Assembly (NCBI GenBank): GCA_030248215.1
Contig: JASANG010000413.1
Location: 1 to 64,000, forward strand
DNA from: Enoplolaimus lenunculus
Lineage: Eukaryota; Nematoda; Enoplea; Enoplida; Thoracostomopsidae
DNA: 64,000 nt
Direction: 5' to 3'
Numbering within the stretch: the stretch's first letter is position 1; each line of letters opens with the position of its first letter. The translations under genes were made by a program, and so were the position numbers. The notes under the pieces are model-generated. The model worked only from the letters and a program-made list of their open reading frames with translations. It was not told where the DNA came from and ran no database searches. This document shows, one piece after another, positions 23,600-36,434 of the stretch.

Positions 23600-23796
23600 A
23601 GGGGCGTAACAGTAGATTAAAGCGTATTCATAAGCCTAAGCTTAAAGCCTAAAGGTTGCAAAAATGTGTTCCTAAAGCCAAAGCCTAAGTGTAATCCTAA
23701 GCCTAAGCCTAAGCAAAAAACGTTATCTAGAATCGAAACCTTCTCTTTTATAGACCCATCAGAAACCTGGGCGCCGCTTAAAGTAACAAGGGCCGA
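23600..23796. mobile_element. TTAGGC-bearing MITE, diverged
   Basis: AGGGGCGTAACAGTAGATT at the left, three tandem CCTAAG units near 23700, and CATCAGAAACCTGGGCGCCG at the right. Confidence 0.6.
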
Positions 23797-24649
23797 TAAT
23801 TTTACATATACCGCGATCGTTGTACTTTAAAAGTTTATACACCGCTCCGTTGCTCTCACAAGCCAGTCAGCACTGCACGCTTCTAATCAACCCATCTTGC
23901 TAGGTGGGCTTTAAAATTGTTACGGACATACAGGAATTTAAGTTCAAATTTTTCAGCGAAGCCTAAAATTTTAGCCCTCTACGGATCGGCTTGTGCTCGT
24001 AGCTTGTTCGCCAACTGGCTATGGCGCGTATAAAGAGCAATCCTGTCGCATATAATTTCACAATCACAAAATCAATGTTCGAAAATCAGTTTCCCACGTT
24101 TTTTCGTTTTTGTATAATTCCGAAACCAAAAATCTAATTTTACTTGTTTTTAAATTGTGAATGCGTGTAACAATTGTTTGACCACACGCGGTTTGTCTTG
24201 GTGCGATGAAACTGTTTGTTATTTATTTTGCTCGCTTTAATTAATAGTCCCAAGCTCTCAGCTTATAATGCGGTGATGCCAGGATTTCGTTATGGTATTA
24301 TATAACATTGCAATTACTTTATGTAATATAGTTTTTTCTGAGTATAGTGGTTTTTGAGCGAGAAAATTTTCTTACATGAGAGTGATATTCTGAAGCCTAC
24401 TCTAAGACTTGTTGTTTGTAAAAATTTCAAGGGAATATTTTGTACCGCCCCTAATAAGCTAGTGCTCTGACTTTGTGTTAATCTCACAGCCTAATGTTGT
24501 GGCAGAGAGACTTTGTTCAACTGATCTGGTTTTGTTTTTTTACCTGGATTTTGGATCTGGTCAAGATGAGGGAGCGTGATTGAAATTTAAACCTCCAGAA
24601 ATATTCAATTTGCCATCGTAACCTACGTATGGCTGTTGCAGCAGCAAAG
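23797..24649. other. Intergenic stretch
   Basis: A decayed GTAGCCAGC-family copy is visible at about 23890-24010. No gene seen. Confidence 0.35.
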
Positions 24650-24787
24650 TGGCCCATGTATAGAACACGACCGGTACAGTAGTATCAGCATATTCGTAAG
24701 CCTAAACAAAAAGTTAGTCTAAAGCTTAAACTGATTCTATTACAGCGCCTTCGGAAAACGATTCGGCCCTGTTATATTCATGGACCA
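24650..24787. mobile_element. TTAGGC-bearing MITE, compact copy
   Basis: Inverted ends TGGCCCATGTATAGAACA and TGTTATATTCATGGACCA; between them CATATTCGTAAGCC, AGTCTAAAGCTTAAACTG and GGAAAACGATTCGGCC. Confidence 0.75.
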
Positions 24788-25141
24788 ACATAATGAAAAT
24801 TATTGGTATCCAGGGACATAACGCACGGGTGTTTTGAGTGTATAATTTCTGTGTGATATGAATTGTACATTTGAAAACTGTAGCCATAGGATTAATACTT
24901 AAAAATTACTAAATAGCATTATTAGCACAGCCGCTCGACAGTAAATATCACCCGTCCAAGTACAGACAGTTTTGATTTTGATCAAGAATATTTTACAGCA
25001 TGCTATTTTTACTGGGTCGAAAGCGAATGTGAGTCATCGTTTGGCTTTTTACCGTGTTGTTTTATACACTTGTTCTCGTGTTTTAGTATATTGTTTTGTC
25101 TACTGATATATAAAGCGTAAGCGATAATGGTAGCATCAGAA

Positions 25142-25314
25142 CGATGGCGGATCCATGGGGGGGCCCACCCCGACCGTGCCCCCCAACAGCATCTCGACAA
25201 AAATTATATAGCAATTTTGTGACCATAGTTCGTGGTTTGTGTATGGGTCAAAAGTAAGTTTATTACCTGTGAATTTTTGCCCCCCCCCATTTTGAGATCC
25301 TGGATCCGTCACTG
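25142..25314 (-). mobile_element. hAT-like MITE with CAGTGGCGGATCC ends
   Basis: 173 bp from CGATGGCGGATCC to GGATCCGTCACTG, flanked by CATCAGAA and CATTAGAA (7 of 8). Poly-C/G runs near both ends match the larger relative at 35388-35814 in reverse orientation. Confidence 0.8.
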
Positions 25315-26979
25315 CATTAGAACGTATTGATATGCCAGGTGGGATAAGCAGAGTTTCAACGTGAGCAAGAAAGTTTTGCCTAGCGCAAAACTTCAGTGAT
25401 GCTGCCGTAAAACATTTCAGTTTGCTGGTATAAACATGTCCGTATATGAAGCGGCGCTTATTTCACACCCCTCTCCCGCATTGACGTCTCGAAATAATGT
25501 TCGCTTTTTGAGTTTCACTTCTTGAGCCAAGTGTTGCGAAATAGCTAAAAAAGTTTGTTGATGATTTCGTAATCGAACGTTGTTAAGCAAGCACATTTCG
25601 CAATCGGCCAAGCCTTGGATAATGGGCTTTGTCGCCTGGAAAGATATTAAAGATAGGTATATGGTGCGGTGCGTATTAATGCAATAAATTCAATGTTCAC
25701 TGCTTGTCTCGAAGTATATACTACTTCTGAGCCTTGGTTTTGAATTTTTTGCGGAATTTGAGTAGTTTAGCATTGCTTTAAAGTAAGATTCAGTGCGAAA
25801 AGACGCAGATAAATGTTTTATAAGTTTGCAGGATTTGGATTTGAGATATATCCGTATCGCATATGCTTTATAATTAAAATTTCCATTTTTGTAACCTTGA
25901 CAATCACTCGTTATTCTACAAATATGTGGATAATAGATCTTTTTTCTCTTCAAATCTGTGCGTGTTTGCACTATAATTTCGAGGGCCATAAGCTTGGAAC
26001 CATTGATGATATGCAGCGGTAAAATTGGTACCGTTGAACGCAGCTCATCGAGTATATATAGGTTTTATTGAGTTTTTATTTAATTCCTATGGGTTCACGT
26101 AACTTTGCTGCCAGGAATTGTTAGTATAAACAAAGGGCAAGAAAGTTTATAAAAGAGAAAGGAGGGAGAGAAAATTTTTAGGGCCACATGTCGGTCGAAA
26201 AGTGGGGCCTGTTTTTACCCTCGGCACTGACGGCACAGGTAACCATATAGGAAAACGATGTATTGTTTCAACAAAATTAATATTTATGCAACTCTTCGAA
26301 AATAGTCATTATTGTGAAAAGTGTCTTTTTTTCACACGGTGAGCAGACAAGATTAATCAGTCGCTTTTGTGATAGTTCTATTAAGTCTAGATCGGTTCAG
26401 CTTTCAGAGGCGCAAACTGTAAAGCTATAATTATTTTTAGTTAAATGTATTTTAAACATTGTTAATTGGAATTGTAGGATTTTGCAGTCATTTTGTGATT
26501 TTTTTGAACCGGTCCGGTTGCTTTTGTGTCTACATATCGCAGGCATGAATGCAATCGATTTATGACGATTATGGTTAGTTTTTCAATTTTTTCAGCGTAA
26601 TTTTTTTCTACATTCGCTTGTTGTTGGCGAACAACTGCAAATAAATTCAAAATAAAAATTTTAGTTTAATATTAGTTTACAAAAATTTGTCTAATTTAGC
26701 AATGTTAATATTCTGTTGAGTTTCCAGCGTTGACCGAAGTCAATTCATTTCAAGGAGACAGAATGTTTAAGCGTCGGAATAACTTCACGGTCGCAGATTC
26801 GCGTGTAATCCTGGATACGCCTCTGTTTATTGTTCAGATCATTCGAAATTCTATTTCACTTCAATATCATTGAGTGAAACTTTTTTGTTTGAAAGCTTAT
26901 TATCCTGAATCCTGGGATGTTAACTTCGCGCTGGGGTTTTAAAATTTTAAGCCGTATAGGCCTAAATTAGGCGTTTTTA
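25315..26979. other. Intergenic stretch
   Basis: No supported gene. A hAT-like terminus, CCTGGATACGCCTCTG, lies at about 26809-26824. Confidence 0.35.
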
Positions 26980-27286
26980 CAATATTTCACTAATTATTAC
27001 GGTTACAAGCAATCTAATTTCAGCAATAAAGGGTTTTTGGTAGCGAGTAATCTGAATAAATTGTCTGCAAACCTTCAAAACCGATAATCGAACAGTTAGT
27101 TATTAGCTAATTTGCATAGGTGCTTAATTGATAAGCCTAAATAATGACTTTTTAAATTATTTCACAAATGATTAGGGTTACTGAAGGGTTTTTAGGGTGC
27201 GAGGAATTTGAACAAATAGTTTACAAACCTCCAAAACCGATAAATGAATAGTTAGCTAATAACTAATTTGCATATTTGCTTAATTG
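26980..27286. repeat. ~150-bp direct duplication
   Basis: Two diverged copies (about 26980-27131 and 27150-27286), each with AAGGGTTTTTNGGGTGCGAG-like sequence, CAAACCTYCAAAACCGATAA and CTAATTTGCATAGGTGCTTAATTG-like endings. Confidence 0.7.
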
Positions 27287-28390
27287 CTCACGTGTGTTCG
27301 AGCTTCGCTCAATGCATGTCGTCCTACTACGACTGGTAATAGTTTTAACTGCGGCGCTCTGCGCTCATCTGTTGCGTACGACTTATCACTGCGTATAGTA
27401 GAGTAATACAGGAGCGGTGGTATGATTTTGTTCAGGGTGTTATGTTGTAGTGCACAAATTATTTTAACATTTTTCATAGCAGGAGCCAAGCCATTCAATT
27501 TGTAGTTCCCACTGAAACGAATGTTGCATGAGTTAGTTGATAGTTGCTTGCTTATTTCATCTAATTTCAAACTGAATAATGTTAAATATTTGACACTTTT
27601 GTAGTTTAACCCTCCCTCCTACCGCCACCACAGTGGAAAGGCTTCGCTTTGGCTTTTATTTAGACTTAGATTTAGAAACAAAAGCACAAAACAGTTTTGA
27701 TGCAGTGAAAATTCTGATTAAATCAAGTCGGAACATAAACCGGTTGTATGCGAGTATGGCATCAGGTATTTTGGTTACGATGGTACACAACGTTGCTTGT
27801 TTGAATCTGGGTAATTCAGGGTGCCAGCAGAATTGTTAATAATTAAAAAAAGCATATTATATGTAATAATAATACAACAGCAAACGAAATGAAAAATTCC
27901 TATTACGATTATACCTGCAATCGGATGTGGAATCTTAATCGGAATTCTATATGCAGTCTGTTCAGGTATTGAAAAAGTATATAATTCCTTGCGATATTTA
28001 GGTAAGTACGCATCGTTTTTAAAAAATATATTGATATATAATTATGGCTGACTAGTAGTTTACTGATTCGGTCGTAAAGATGTTGCATTTTTGTTCAAAT
28101 CGGTCGTCACATGCCCGTGTTTATCTTTTTTTTTAAATTTTAATTTGACTTATTGTCATTTTGCTGTTCTGTAACAGGCAGGTGGCAGCTGATGGACTAA
28201 AATAATTTGCTGAGATATGCTGGTTGTGGCGTAGCATTAAAATTCTGACTCACGGGCAAAATTGGTATCGAAGAAATGCGAATGATATTTTGGAAGGAAA
28301 AATAATCAGGGCAGATCATGGGAAGCTCAACAAATATACACAGCCGTTTATTTATCTGGGAAGCCGGTGACTTTTATCAATCAGTCATTG
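27287..28390. other. Intergenic stretch
   Basis: No exon or RNA gene recognised. Confidence 0.35.
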
Positions 28391-28770
28391 GAAGATAGCA
28401 CGTCGGTTGTGGTTCTGGATGGGTTGAACAGCTCTCATCCAGGGTGGTCACGCAATTCCGGTTCCGGCATTTTTCCACCTTCCGGTTCCGGCATTTTTCC
28501 ACCTTCCGGTTCCGGCATTTTTCCACCTTCCGGTTCCGGTAATTTTTACTGGGATTAAAAATTCACCTCGGTTGTGATTCTGGGTGGGTTGAACAGCTCT
28601 CATCCAGGGTGCCACGCAGTTCCGGTTCCGGCATTTTTCCACCTACCGGTTCCGGCATTTTTCCACCTTCCGGTTCCGGTAATTTTTACTGGGATTAAAA
28701 GTTCCGGTATTAAACATTGTCCGTTTTTTTAAATTTGCTAAATTCCGGTATTAAATATTGTCCGTTTTTT
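28391..28770. repeat. Duplicated TTCCGGTTCCGG element fragments with 24-bp repeat
   Basis: GGGTTGAACAGCTCTCATCC plus a TTCCGGTTCCGGCATTTTTC block occurs twice (about 28393-28558 and 28567-28696). A 24-bp unit (CATTTTTCCACCTTCCGGTT plus CCGG) is tandemly repeated three times in the first and twice in the second. It belongs to the family of 36435-36963 and 44931-45276. Confidence 0.75.
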
Positions 28771-29247
28771 TAAATTTGCTAATCTTTTAGAAGTCTTTTT
28801 ATAATCACTTGTTCAAGCATTTTACTATACTTTTTCAGTATTTCTAGTGTATCAAACCTCCCTGTTCGGAAATTGTTATACAACATAACTTGCATCCGTT
28901 TACAAATCTTGGTTACGTCTTTGGTTGCAACCATATGTTGTACAGAGTTGTATGTGGACTGTGATTTCCAGAGGTTCTTTGAGTATTTTAAAAATGCACA
29001 AAATGCAATTGTGTGCAGGTTAATCGTAAATGACACATGACACCTTTGTGACATTTTACGAGCCGGTGCGATCAACAAAAAAGACAACATCTGTCGTTTG
29101 TATCGTTTGAATATTGTGTTGCTGCTGCAGTTCAAAATTGTTTTTCTTCTCTCATTTTGATGAGAAAATTGTAATATTCACCTTTTAAGGTACTTTTTTT
29201 GCTGCAGAACGGGTGGGTATACTGTATACGATTCTGTTGAATGCTAT
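28771..29247. other. Intergenic stretch
   Basis: A 118-codon minus-strand frame (28779-29135) has no recognisable domain or splice context. Otherwise empty. Confidence 0.35.
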
Positions 29248-29249
29248 TA

Positions 29250-29689
29250 CTGTAGTGACCCGAATAAGAGGGGGTAATAATTGGTATGGTCCCGATTTTG
29301 AGTCCGAATCAATTGGAGTCCGTATCCCTAATAAGAGTCCGTAAGCGGATAGAGTCCCTAAGCCCTAATTAGAGTCTATAAATGCCAATTGTCCCTAATT
29401 GTAGCGCATAAACAACTCCAGGGCCAAATAAAGTTGAGCTCGAAACTTTAAAGCATACCTAAGTTTTGAAAGTACATTCCTATGTTATATATAACTTTGC
29501 AGTTCTCGCTCAAGCTCTTGATATAAGACAAATAAACGTTTAATTCAACGGATATTTGCAATACTGCATATATCTGTAACGAAGGGCGAATTTAAAATAA
29601 ATAACAGTCCGCAACAGAATAACAGGGGGTACCGTCTGGAGAGGCCAAATAAATATCAGTCCCCCTCCCTTTTATTCGGGTCACTACAC
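29250..29689. mobile_element. TA-flanked CTGTAGTGACCC MITE, best copy
   Basis: 440 bp from CTGTAGTGACCCGAATAAGA to TTTTATTCGGGTCACTACAC with TA on both sides (29248-29249, 29690-29691). Terminal inverted repeats exceed 25 bp. No coding capacity. Confidence 0.85.
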
Positions 29690-29691
29690 TA

Positions 29692-30690
29692 TACTTATTG
29701 CCGGCGGGTGTAAGTATAACTAACTACTAATTCAGTTCGAGAGTGTATAACCAACCTAGTGTAAAAAATTTTATAATCTTTAGCATCCGGAATTTTACTC
29801 TGAAACTATGATTAGTAAAAAATGCGCTTGGATAGTTTGACCATATGTGCAAACTGAATACTACCGCAGGCAAAATTTTTTAACATGATTCGTGATAAAA
29901 CTTCTCGAACGAAGCGAGCTATGAGTCGATGCATTTTAATATTTAATTATGATGCATGTACTGATTTTGATTCGGGAACCGCTGTGCCCTAACGTCGTTT
30001 TCGGTACGCCTTTGCGGACAAACAATAAATCTTGTGGATCCTAGAGGTTGATAACTGTCTCGTGTACGTGGAGGTACCCGCGCCCGTGCCTGAAAAAGAC
30101 CACTGGATACGTCTCAGGCTGTGAAGAGTGGGTCACGTTTTAATGGGGGTTTATTGTGCACCGCGCCGACACTTGATACACTTGATTTCCAACCGGATAA
30201 GCTTGTAAAAGGCGTACCATCGTCTTTACTGGTCTCTGGTTTATTGAGTTTTCGGCCTGATTTTGATTTCATAGTATGTAATCGTATCCCGCAATGTGTT
30301 CTCTCTCGCTCTCTCGCTATTCGGAGGGCATAAATCAAACTTTAAATTGCTAAAACTTGTCAAAGTCGTATAATGTCAGTGAGAAAAATATTTTCGTTTG
30401 TGATAGGTACGTACGCATAAAAGTTTAAAGTATGCGATTGGTCGATCAACCCTGCTGCCAGTATATTATGCTTCTCGTGTGTAAAGCCGTGGGAAATTGT
30501 TGGCTGTGTAAGCTGTTGTTTTGATAGTGCAAAATTTTTGCAGGTGCAGTGTATTGTGTATATTATTAGATTTTCGATAGCTTCGTTTGACGGGTTATGG
30601 AAATTTTGTTCGAATGATTTCTTCGTACGCATCTCATCTGGTCCGTGTTACTGTCGTAGGTCAGTCTGCTGTTCAGCTACAACGTTACTA
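29692..30690. other. Intergenic stretch
   Basis: No supported gene. Overlapping short frames at 30114-30338 on both strands have no domain. Confidence 0.35.
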
Positions 30691-30770
30691 TGAGGGGCGT
30701 ACCGTTTTTCCGCGGGACTCTAATAGACTAAGCTTAAGTTTTGGTCTTTGCACTATGTTGCGAATCTATG

Positions 30771-31611
30771 ACAATTCGTCGCGCGATAACTTGTCGTCCG
30801 ACAGTGTCCTAAAGCATACGAATACAACTTAGCATAATCCTAAGCGTAATCCTAAGTCTAAGCCTATCCCTGAGCATAATGATGTCCGACGAATTGTCGA
30901 CTCGATGAAATTTTGGGTTACAAGTTGTACGGCAACGGACAGGTCGGGCAATGAATTGTCGTGATACCATTTTTTATCTATCGTTAAACTTAGAGGTTTA
31001 GGCCAACGAATTTGCTTATACTACTGTTTAAGTGTTAATACCCTTAAAATACTTGTGTCCCGTATTCGTATAAGTCACAATTCGAGGTGTAATTGTGCGT
31101 TTCAATTTTTTCGTGCCAGAGCTCGAAGTCAGAGCGGTTTATCTCTGTCTCATACTAGGGTTCGTATTGTCAAATGTGTTTAGCACCTATCACTAGTTTG
31201 TGTTTTAGGACCTGTAACTTTCGAAACTGTGAATGTTGAGGCTCAAAATTCAGCACATTTTTAGCATATGATTGGCTGCTCTCCTGTACCGATTTTGAGT
31301 TCAACTGCAATACTGAGTGAGTTTTGAAAATTTAATACTAACTGATGATGGTTGCTATACACATTTGAGAATATGGGCCAAGATTAATTGAGGAGAAGAT
31401 ACATTTTGCAATATGACAACTTTTAGGTATCATGGCAATTCGTCGACCCGACAACTTTGAATCCGGAATTTCATCGACTCGACAATTCATTGTCGCCCAT
31501 CATCATGTTTAAGCTTACGGTTAGGTTTAGGACTACGTGTAGCATTATCCTTAGACTTAGTTATTGGTTTTAAGACACTGTTGGGCGACAAGTTGTCGGT
31601 CGACGAATTGT
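30771..31611. mobile_element. Long inverted-repeat element, ~840 bp
   Basis: Left arm ACAATTCGTCGCGCGATAAC and right arm GTCGGTCGACGAATTGT begin ~190-bp imperfect inverted repeats that also contain CTAAGCGTAATCCTAAG-like tracts. Inner arms (CGAATTGTCGACTCGATGAA versus TTTCATCGACTCGACAATTC) pair too. The interior has no open frame of note. It lies directly next to a TTAGGC-like element end (30692-30730). Confidence 0.65.
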
Positions 31612-32650
31612 AAAAGATTCCAGTAAGTACTAAATTTCAATACAGATTTTTTTGTTTTAATCCCGTGTCAGAGGCTGTGGCCCAGGTTGGAAGTTTTTGA
31701 TTAACGCCAGTGATAAAACACCATCATTTGAACCAGAGCCGGATTAAAATCGTGGGATGCCCGGGGCTCATATCAACAGGAGGACTTGGGCCGGTGTTGA
31801 TTTGAACAAAATTTCGCTGTCAAACAAAACTCTAGTTTTATTTGCATACAGTCGCCTCGTGGTTCGTTAAAGTATTAAGCGTTTACACATATTGTAGCAA
31901 ATCGTGCGGTGTTTTAGCAGCAGGAGGGCTGTGTAATACAGTTTGTTTCAAATAAATATTTTGGTCGATTTCATTTGGCTGTAATATTCTGTGTTTGTAT
32001 TTGTAAATTGTACAACAACGAAAGAGGGGTGCGCAAACATGTATGCTATTGTTCAAACGGAATTTACTACCATAGTTTTGACCTGGAAGTAATACAGATA
32101 TCCGGCGCCGAATTAATACTGATATCCGGTGCCGACAGTGAAATGTGGCGTCATTTTATAGTAGAATTATTGATTCTCTATCGTAGTGTGTTCAACCGCT
32201 AATCTGTGGCTTTTGAATTATTGTGTAAATTCAGCAGGGCTGTTTCCCGGCTGGCTACAGGTTTGCGTGTTGTTGTAACGAGCAAATTATGATCAATATT
32301 TAAATAAGTAATTTTTATTACATTTTCAAAATTTTCAATTTCGAGTCTATTGTGACTCGTTTGAATATCAACTAAATTATATGAGTCCAGAATCTTGTAT
32401 TTCCTGTATTACGCGGTCAGTGCTGCGGCTGAAGTATCTCAACATTGAGGCTGTCAGATGGAGCCCTGGCTTGTATCTGCGCCGGTGCAGCGGCGGATCC
32501 AAAACTGTTGGTACATACGCTGGGTCACAATGCATGAAAAATACACTCGCGAGCGAAGGTAGTGTAGAAGTCTAATCAGCATGAATAACGCGAAATTTAA
32601 CCTGAAGGCGCAAAGTTCCGAAATTGCATATTGGATCACTTTTGTAAAGG
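31612..32650. other. Intergenic stretch
   Basis: A GCGGCGGATCC hAT-like terminus is present near 32491. A GGCTGGCTACAGGTTTGCG end of the GTAGCCAGC family is near 32247. No gene. Confidence 0.35.
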
Positions 32651-32658
32651 GTCCCGGG

Positions 32659-33008
32659 CAGGACGGCACCGAATCCACAATGAGGCCGGATCCATGACTA
32701 TATTGCCGATTTGAATGCGAACATTTGCATATTGAAATTTTACGACAAATATAGATAATTTTGGAGAATACTACATTAGAAGTTGGAACATTGCTTTTTA
32801 ACCTGAAAAACTACGTAGTATTCATTAATTCAAGAAATCTAGCGTTGTTTTTTCGCAATCAGCAATAATTATTTCCGTGCCCGATGTCAGTTTTGACGTT
32901 TATGACCTGAATAAAAAAATAATGATTTATATAACAAGTTATTTAAAATTTTTATTGTTTAAAAAACTATAGTCGAATAGTCGAATCCGAACATTTTGTT
33001 GCTACCTG
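32659..33008. mobile_element. hAT-like MITE with GAATCCGAA interior
   Basis: 350 bp from CAGGACGGCACCGAATCC to GTTGCTACCTG flanked by GTCCCGGG and CTCCCGGG (7 of 8). The interior shares CCTGAATAAAAAAATAATG and ATAACAAGTTATTTAAAATT with 37380-37420 and 60415-60460. Confidence 0.8.
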
Positions 33009-33016
33009 CTCCCGGG

Positions 33017-34326
33017 ACCCCTCTCTTGAGGAGTGGCGTCACCCGCAGAACTGTGTGTATTGGAGACCGTGCTAAAACACGCATTAGCTTTACCAAACGT
33101 GGTTCAACCCATAGCGTTTTAAATTATTGTAAAAATTTGGTTTGTGCCAAACGTATGTCAACCTAATTCTACATTTTTACATTATAGTTGCAATATTCAG
33201 TGTTTTGTATGACCAGACATTGTTTTTTGAACAATTTAACCATGCACACATGTCCAATAAATTGTCACCCAAACAATGTTGGTCGAGTCAGAGTCGACTG
33301 AGAGAGTGCCATGAAAGTTTTTTAGCAATAAAAAAACGTTTCAAAACATTTTGCAACGCACAAATCTTTGTCTCTGTGTCGTTTTAGGCTGCGATGTGAC
33401 ACACATGAGTTTCACGTCAGATTAGTCCAGTAATTAATCACTGTATTTTGTAAAATTAATCGGTAATGTCTCGTCGACGAGTATAATATGAAACAAAAAA
33501 CAATCACGCACGCTTTGCGCTGTAAGCAGAGCAACGTTTTGTAGAACAACACTGGTCGTTGTTAAATTTTGTAACATTTGCTGTGATTGTAGTGTATTGA
33601 CCAGTACGGACGTGTACAAGGGAACAGAATGAGGGGATAAGTTTTGGGAAATTTTTAGCGAAGAAAAACAAACTTTTAACAACAGGCTTTAGGATAACCT
33701 TCTGGATTGTTGAGGTTAAAAACTTACTTTGCAGAACGCTTTATGGTCTCCAACTGAAGTCCTAACTACGTTCCCTGTTGGCCAGTTGCTAGATGAGCGG
33801 GTGCGTAACTAAAGGTGGGATGATCCACGAGAGCACAGCTCCGTCCCCCGTCCCTAGAAAAATTGTAGTATGTCTTGCAACCACGGGTAAGATGTCAGCG
33901 TACATTTCCTGCGAAGTTTTCAACCGTCTTCCCTAGTATGTTCAGCTGGCTACAGGCTTGCAGTTGAGAAATTTCTTGTAATTTGTAATTATCTGCGTCC
34001 AGTCTTTGGCAGGTAAGTCGATTATCATTGGATAGGCGTTAACTACCACCACCACGACAGCAAAACGCGCTCTGGGTTTAGTTGCGTTTGCGAGTGCATT
34101 ATTTTTTACAAAATAAAAAAATAAAAAAGTTTTAGCGACAAAAATCGTTCCTGGGTCGTCGTCTGTAAAATGACAACAGTCGAGCGATGACGATTGAAGT
34201 GCGTGTTGGCTGTGGCTAAACGTCATTTAATCAATAAGTGTGCGAAATGACGTGTTTTGAATTTTAATCAACGTTCTGGTCGTATGCAGCGTTGTGTTTA
34301 GACACAGTGTAAATGAGCGTTTTTTA
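33017..34326. other. Intergenic stretch
   Basis: No exon recognised. A GTAGCCAGC-family terminus is near 33935-33960. Confidence 0.35.
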
Positions 34327-34334
34327 CTTTGAAA

Positions 34335-34532
34335 TAGCGGCGGATCCAGAAATTCCGTCACCGGAGGCCTGGCAAACGTTGTGAAACGCAATTTTGACAG
34401 TATGTTATAATGTATGTGTCAACTTTATTAAGGGGAAAATTATAAGATATGATGGACCTTATGATTTTAGAACAAAAAATTTTCTCACGGGGGGTGTGTG
34501 CGTCCCTCGTCGTTCCTTTGGTTCCGCTAGTG
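34335..34532. mobile_element. hAT-like MITE, CAGTGGCGGATCC family
   Basis: TAGCGGCGGATCCAG at the left and TTCCGCTAGTG at the right, flanked by CTTTGAAA and CATAGAAA (6 of 8). A second diverged member may span about 34648-34829 (CAATGGCGGATTC to GATCTGCCAGTG). Confidence 0.6.
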
Positions 34533-35189
34533 CATAGAAAATGGGGTTTTAAAGTTTAAAACGGAAAATTCGTAGATGTTCTGATTATTACGAGGCTTTT
34601 GTGCACTTCAGCTTGTCAGTTTTCAAAATTTTTGATCATGGCAGAAGCAATGGCGGATTCAAAAATTTCTGATGAACAGACGTGCGATATACGTACGTAC
34701 TACGTAGTACAAGTGCACAAAAGCGAGAAGCCTAATGTAATTTTAGTAGAATCGTAGTACAAAATTTTTCGTTTGGTCCGTGTTTGGCCATTGACTTGAC
34801 GACTGCGCCCACCCTTTGATCTGCCAGTGCGTTTAACTTAGGCTTAGGTTCAAGCATAGACTTTGCCGTATACTAAGTAGACTTAGGATTAATATTGCGG
34901 GAGGGAGTGTTGTTAGCCTTGGCAGATACAAGCTCTTTTGTGTTGTTGTTTTAGCTAATGTTTTTAACAGAATGTGTCAAATCAGTTACATTAGGAGTGA
35001 ACAAGTTGTAAGTAAAATAACGTAAACAAACATTTACATACGGGACGTTGTCAGTTAAGTTTGCCACAACGCTCGTTTTAATAATTGTGGTATATTTGTG
35101 CAGACTTGTAAATTTACATTAGGGATGATGCTTCACTAAAACGTTCTAAAATATACGTACCCACTTGTCTGTAAAATTAGTTCCATCCG

Positions 35190-35345
35190 GGGCCTTAGCC
35201 AAGGGCGGACCAGGGGAAAAATTTTCACCCTCCTAGAAAATTTTCAACCTTGCTTGTGTAAGTCATTAAAAACCTTTAAATGTCCCTCCTGTAAATTTTT
35301 AGCCCCTTCCCCTAGCAAGGTGAGCTGCCTACGTTGCTTGGCCTG
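35190..35345. mobile_element. GTAGCCAGC-family MITE
   Basis: Shares CCTAGAAAATTTTCAACC, CCTGTAAATTTTTAGCCCC and AGCAAGGTGAGCTGCCTACG with other members. No clear target duplication. Confidence 0.6.
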
Positions 35346-35387
35346 CATCAAATTTGGATTATCTATGGATGAACCAGACCCAGCAGT

Positions 35388-35814
35388 CAGTGGCGGATCC
35401 AGGATCTCACAATGGGGGGGGGCAAAACTTCATAGGTAGTAACTTATTTTTGACCCACACTCAGACCACGAACTATTGCCAAAAAATTGACTTCTTTAAG
35501 TTCGTTCAATTGAGACGAATCACAAATAAAACTAACGCAACAACGCAATTTAGATCTATACAACAGGGGGCAACATAAGTTCAGATTTGGTTTCAAACAG
35601 GTACAAATTTATGGCTCGGATTCGGAAGCCAATTCAGTTTTGAAAAAGTAAAATTCAGTCAGCTTCAGCAACATCTTTCCGTTTTTTGAATGAGTTAAAA
35701 CTGCCTGCTACTTTCGGAACAGCGTAGAACAGGAATTGACACTATATAATTTTTGATGAGATGCTGTTGGGGGGCCCACGGCCGGGGTGGGGCCGCCCCA
35801 ACGATCCGCCATTG
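35388..35814 (+). mobile_element. hAT-like MITE with perfect 8-bp target duplication
   Basis: 427 bp from CAGTGGCGGATCCAGGATC to ACGATCCGCCATTG, with CCAGCAGT at both 35380-35387 and 35815-35822. G/C runs lie just inside each end. The size and duplication fit hAT non-autonomous elements. No transposase frame. Confidence 0.88.
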
Positions 35815-35822
35815 CCAGCAGT

Positions 35823-36434
35823 AAGCAGCCTATCGATCCCAGTGTAAGAATTGTGGCATATTAATATTGTAATTATGATTAACTTCATAGTGCCGTATTA
35901 CCATAACATTTTATTGACAAGTGTAACAAACACGAATATAACAAAACTAAAGCACCGAAGAAGTGACAGTGATTTCCAAAAGGTTAGCCAACATCCCAGC
36001 GCTTAAACCGCCTACACTCAATGGCGTATGCAAAACGCTTAACGTAGCTAGGCAATACATGCGGCGCCACACCAGCTGTTATTGCGCTATATTATGTTGC
36101 TTCTTCTACGTAATTGTAACAAACAAAAAATGGACAAAGTAAAATTTTGTCTATGATGAGGTGTGTGTGTAATCCGTTTTCCGTTGTTAGGTAAAATGAT
36201 GAAATTATAATGGTGAACGCCGTTAATATTTTTGTGTTGTTTTTTGTTGAGCGTGAGAAAAAACTCCCCCAAAAATATTAGTTGCCTTGGTCGGTAAAAA
36301 TAGCTTTTGTGATTAATGTCGCTTGCTTTTACGGTTGTTGGCGTTTATTGCTTTAATACATGTCCAGTATGTATATATGGTGTTTATCACGGTTTAACAA
36401 TGTGAAAGTTATATACTGGTCGAGGTTCTGATAT
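35823..36434. other. Intergenic stretch
   Basis: No gene or clear repeat recognised. Confidence 0.35.

Noticed and set aside
28367-28642. GSGIFPP-repeat peptide on one strand and its mirror on the other
   Set aside because: Product of a 24-bp DNA repeat inside a TTCCGGTTCCGG element.
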